Below are positions 5,244 to 6,551 of a stretch of 6,551 nucleotides of DNA, piece by piece. Source of the DNA: Porticoccaceae bacterium (GTDB lineage: Bacteria > Pseudomonadota > Gammaproteobacteria > Pseudomonadales > Porticoccaceae); assembly GCA_030590275.1 (NCBI GenBank), contig JAUUYV010000106.1, positions 1 to 6,551 of the forward strand, in the 5' to 3' direction. The notes below the pieces were generated by a model that was not told the origin of the DNA, made no database searches, and saw only the letters and a list, made by a program, of their open reading frames with translations. The stretch's first letter is position 1. Every line of letters begins with the position of its first letter. The position numbers and the translations under genes were made by a program.

Positions 5244-6551
5244 GCCAACGATCTAGCTGAGCAATGTCCTCGGGGCTGAGCTGTCCGGCTACTTGTTTCA
5301 GGCGCAGCATGCTACCCACGTAATCGTAGCGAGCGTTAGCGTAGTCACGCTTGGATCGATAGAGAACTCGTTGAGAAATCAACACATCGACAATATTGCG
5401 CGTCCCCACATCATAACCGGCCTGGGTCGCTTCCTCTGCACTTTTCGCCGAGACAATTGCCTGTGACCGCGCTTTTACCCGAGCCGCATCAGTCAGCACC
5501 AGCAAATGTTGTGAGCGCGCCTGTCGGGTAGTATTACGCTGCGCCAGCACATGGTTTTCCTGGGCCCGAACATACTCCTGGTAGGCTTGTCGGCGCTGAG
5601 AGCTTATTAACCCACCGGTATAGATGGGTGCATCAAGCCTAAGAGTAAATACCGTCGCTTCCTCATCGGACACGAAAGGTTGGCGGGCGGGGGCTTCGAT
5701 TGTCGGCACCGGATTATTTGGATCAAACCCACCGTCGCGATTAAACACTCCATCATTATACCGTTTGGTGTAATCAAGGCTGGCGGTTACCTTGGGCAGG
5801 TACTCAGATTTTTTACTTTGAGCATTATTTTTAGCCGCCGCCATTGCCAGATGGGCTGCTTTGAGCGAGAAGTTATGTGCTTGAGCAAATTTCACCCAGG
5901 AGGCTCGTTCAGCCGGTTCAGGGTCTGTAATTGGAAACTCCGGAACCAAACTTGCGAGTGAATCGTGGGGTTGTCCGGTAAGCACCTCCAGGCCTTCAAA
6001 GGCGATATTCAAGTCACTTTTGGCCTCCAGCGTATTAACCAGAGCAGCGTCGTACGCGGCTTGAGCTTCGTGAACATCGGTGATGGGCAGGAGGCCTACC
6101 TCGAAACGTTCTTTGGTTTGCTCCAGTTGGCGGCCGATCGCTCTCTTTTCTGCCTCGGAAGAGGTCAAGTTTTCGTTGGCTCGCAATACGTCAAAATAAG
6201 TGTCGGCAACCCGAACTATCGAAGCTTGTTGTTCTGCAGCAAATTGGGCAGCGGCTTGCTGGCTCAAATCTTTACCTTGTTTAAAGGTAAACCAGGCGGG
6301 AAGATCAAAGATGGGTTGAGTGAGGGAAACACTATAGTTTTCAGTTTCATCATCGTAATCACCCACACTTTGCGCAATGAACTGTGCACCCAATGTTCGC
6401 GAATTACCGCTAGTGCCATTGCCATCGTTATAACTGGCAGATGCAGACAAGGTGGGCAACAGGCCAGCTCGCGACTGTGGCAAGGCTTCCTTACCCGCCT
6501 GATAACTGGCTTCAGCGGCTCGAAGCAGGGGATCATTGGTAACAGCAAGTT
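5206..6551 (-). CDS. tolC: TolC-family outer membrane protein, N-terminus beyond the window
   Basis: An outer membrane, periplasm-spanning duct that works as a trimer with an inner membrane transporter and an adaptor, for type I secretion or multidrug efflux. The frame is open from the stop at 5206-5208 to the right edge. A TTG at 6481-6483 is not the start: the upstream codons continue in frame as LAVTNDPLLRAAEASYQAGKE, leading into ALPQSRAGLLPTL, the typical beginning of mature TolC proteins. About 447 residues are visible and only the signal peptide and first few mature residues should be missing. Two outer-membrane-efflux repeats are present: the first includes VADTYFDVLRANENL and QTKERFEVGLLPITDVHEAQAAY, the second GYDVGTRNIVDVLISQRVLY (about 5360-5418) followed by RDYANARYDYVGSMLRLKQVAGQLSPEDI. 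These match the type I secretion outer membrane protein subfamily (TolC proper) better than the OprM/NodT lipoprotein type. The partner pump is not in the window. The gene overlaps waaA by 38 bases at its 3' end and has its own terminator inside waaA. Confidence 0.93.
   Translation of the reverse strand, partial: LAVTNDPLLRAAEASYQAGKEALPQSRAGLLPTLSASASYNDGNGTSGNSRTLGAQFIAQSVGDYDDETENYSVSLTQPIFDLPAWFTFKQGKDLSQQAAAQFAAEQQASIVRVADTYFDVLRANENLTSSEAEKRAIGRQLEQTKERFEVGLLPITDVHEAQAAYDAALVNTLEAKSDLNIAFEGLEVLTGQPHDSLASLVPEFPITDPEPAERASWVKFAQAHNFSLKAAHLAMAAAKNNAQSKKSEYLPKVTASLDYTKRYNDGVFNRDGGFDPNNPVPTIEAPARQPFVSDEEATVFTLRLDAPIYTGGLISSQRRQAYQEYVRAQENHVLAQRNTTRQARSQHLLVLTDAARVKARSQAIVSAKSAEEATQAGYDVGTRNIVDVLISQRVLYRSKRDYANARYDYVGSMLRLKQVAGQLSPEDIAQLDRWLNTGAPVERATQ

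Noticed and set aside
6271..6291. Eight-base inverted repeat TTTACCTT / AAGGTAAA within the tolC-family gene
   Set aside because: AT-rich, in a conserved coding stretch (FTFKQGKDL), with no T-run to make a terminator; plausible by chance.
6481..6483. TTG as the start of the tolC-family gene
   Set aside because: The upstream in-frame codons continue to the window edge with conserved TolC N-terminal sequence, so the true start lies outside.
6264..6548. Minus-strand open frame of 94 codons at the right edge
   Set aside because: It is out of frame with the TolC-family gene, which continues unbroken through the same bases with typical TolC sequence.

Overview
The window looks like ordinary chromosomal DNA from a Gram-negative gammaproteobacterium, most likely of the Pseudomonas/Cellvibrio/Saccharophagus type. 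Three things suggest this: base composition of roughly 50% GC by eye, a complete fused HldE, and the gene order tolC - waaA - FAD oxidoreductase - aldo/keto reductase - hldE. From memory, that order resembles the waaA-hldE neighbourhood of Pseudomonas. No mobile element, CRISPR array, tRNA or rRNA is visible.

Layout from left to right. Positions 1-217 hold the 3' end of a glycosyltransferase family 9 gene (heptosyltransferase-like), with a cysteine-rich C-terminus. After 19 bases comes hldE (237-1661, +), the bifunctional heptose kinase/adenylyltransferase. A convergent 43-base gap separates it from a minus-strand pair: an aldo/keto reductase (1705-2556) and, upstream of it, a DAO-type FAD oxidoreductase (2573-3787). 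These two are 16 bases apart and are probably one transcript. A short divergent intergenic region leads to waaA/kdtA (+, Kdo transferase). Its best start is GTG 3864, not the earlier GTG 3837. waaA converges with and overlaps a TolC-family outer membrane protein gene (minus strand, 5206 to beyond the right edge).

The GT9 enzyme, HldE and WaaA all build the LPS inner core: ADP-heptose supply, heptose (or other sugar) transfer, and Kdo transfer to lipid A. TolC is an outer membrane exit duct. The FAD oxidoreductase and aldo/keto reductase have no known role in LPS synthesis, and their substrates cannot be read from the sequence.

The most noteworthy non-gene signals are four. (1) A textbook rho-independent terminator for tolC lies inside the 3' coding part of waaA, in a stretch where WaaA is longer than its E. 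coli relative. (2) A perfect 12-bp inverted repeat lies inside the FAD oxidoreductase gene. (3) A perfect 10-bp inverted repeat lies in another expanded loop of waaA. (4) waaA and tolC overlap tail to tail by 38 bases. I found no convincing undescribed multi-gene system.
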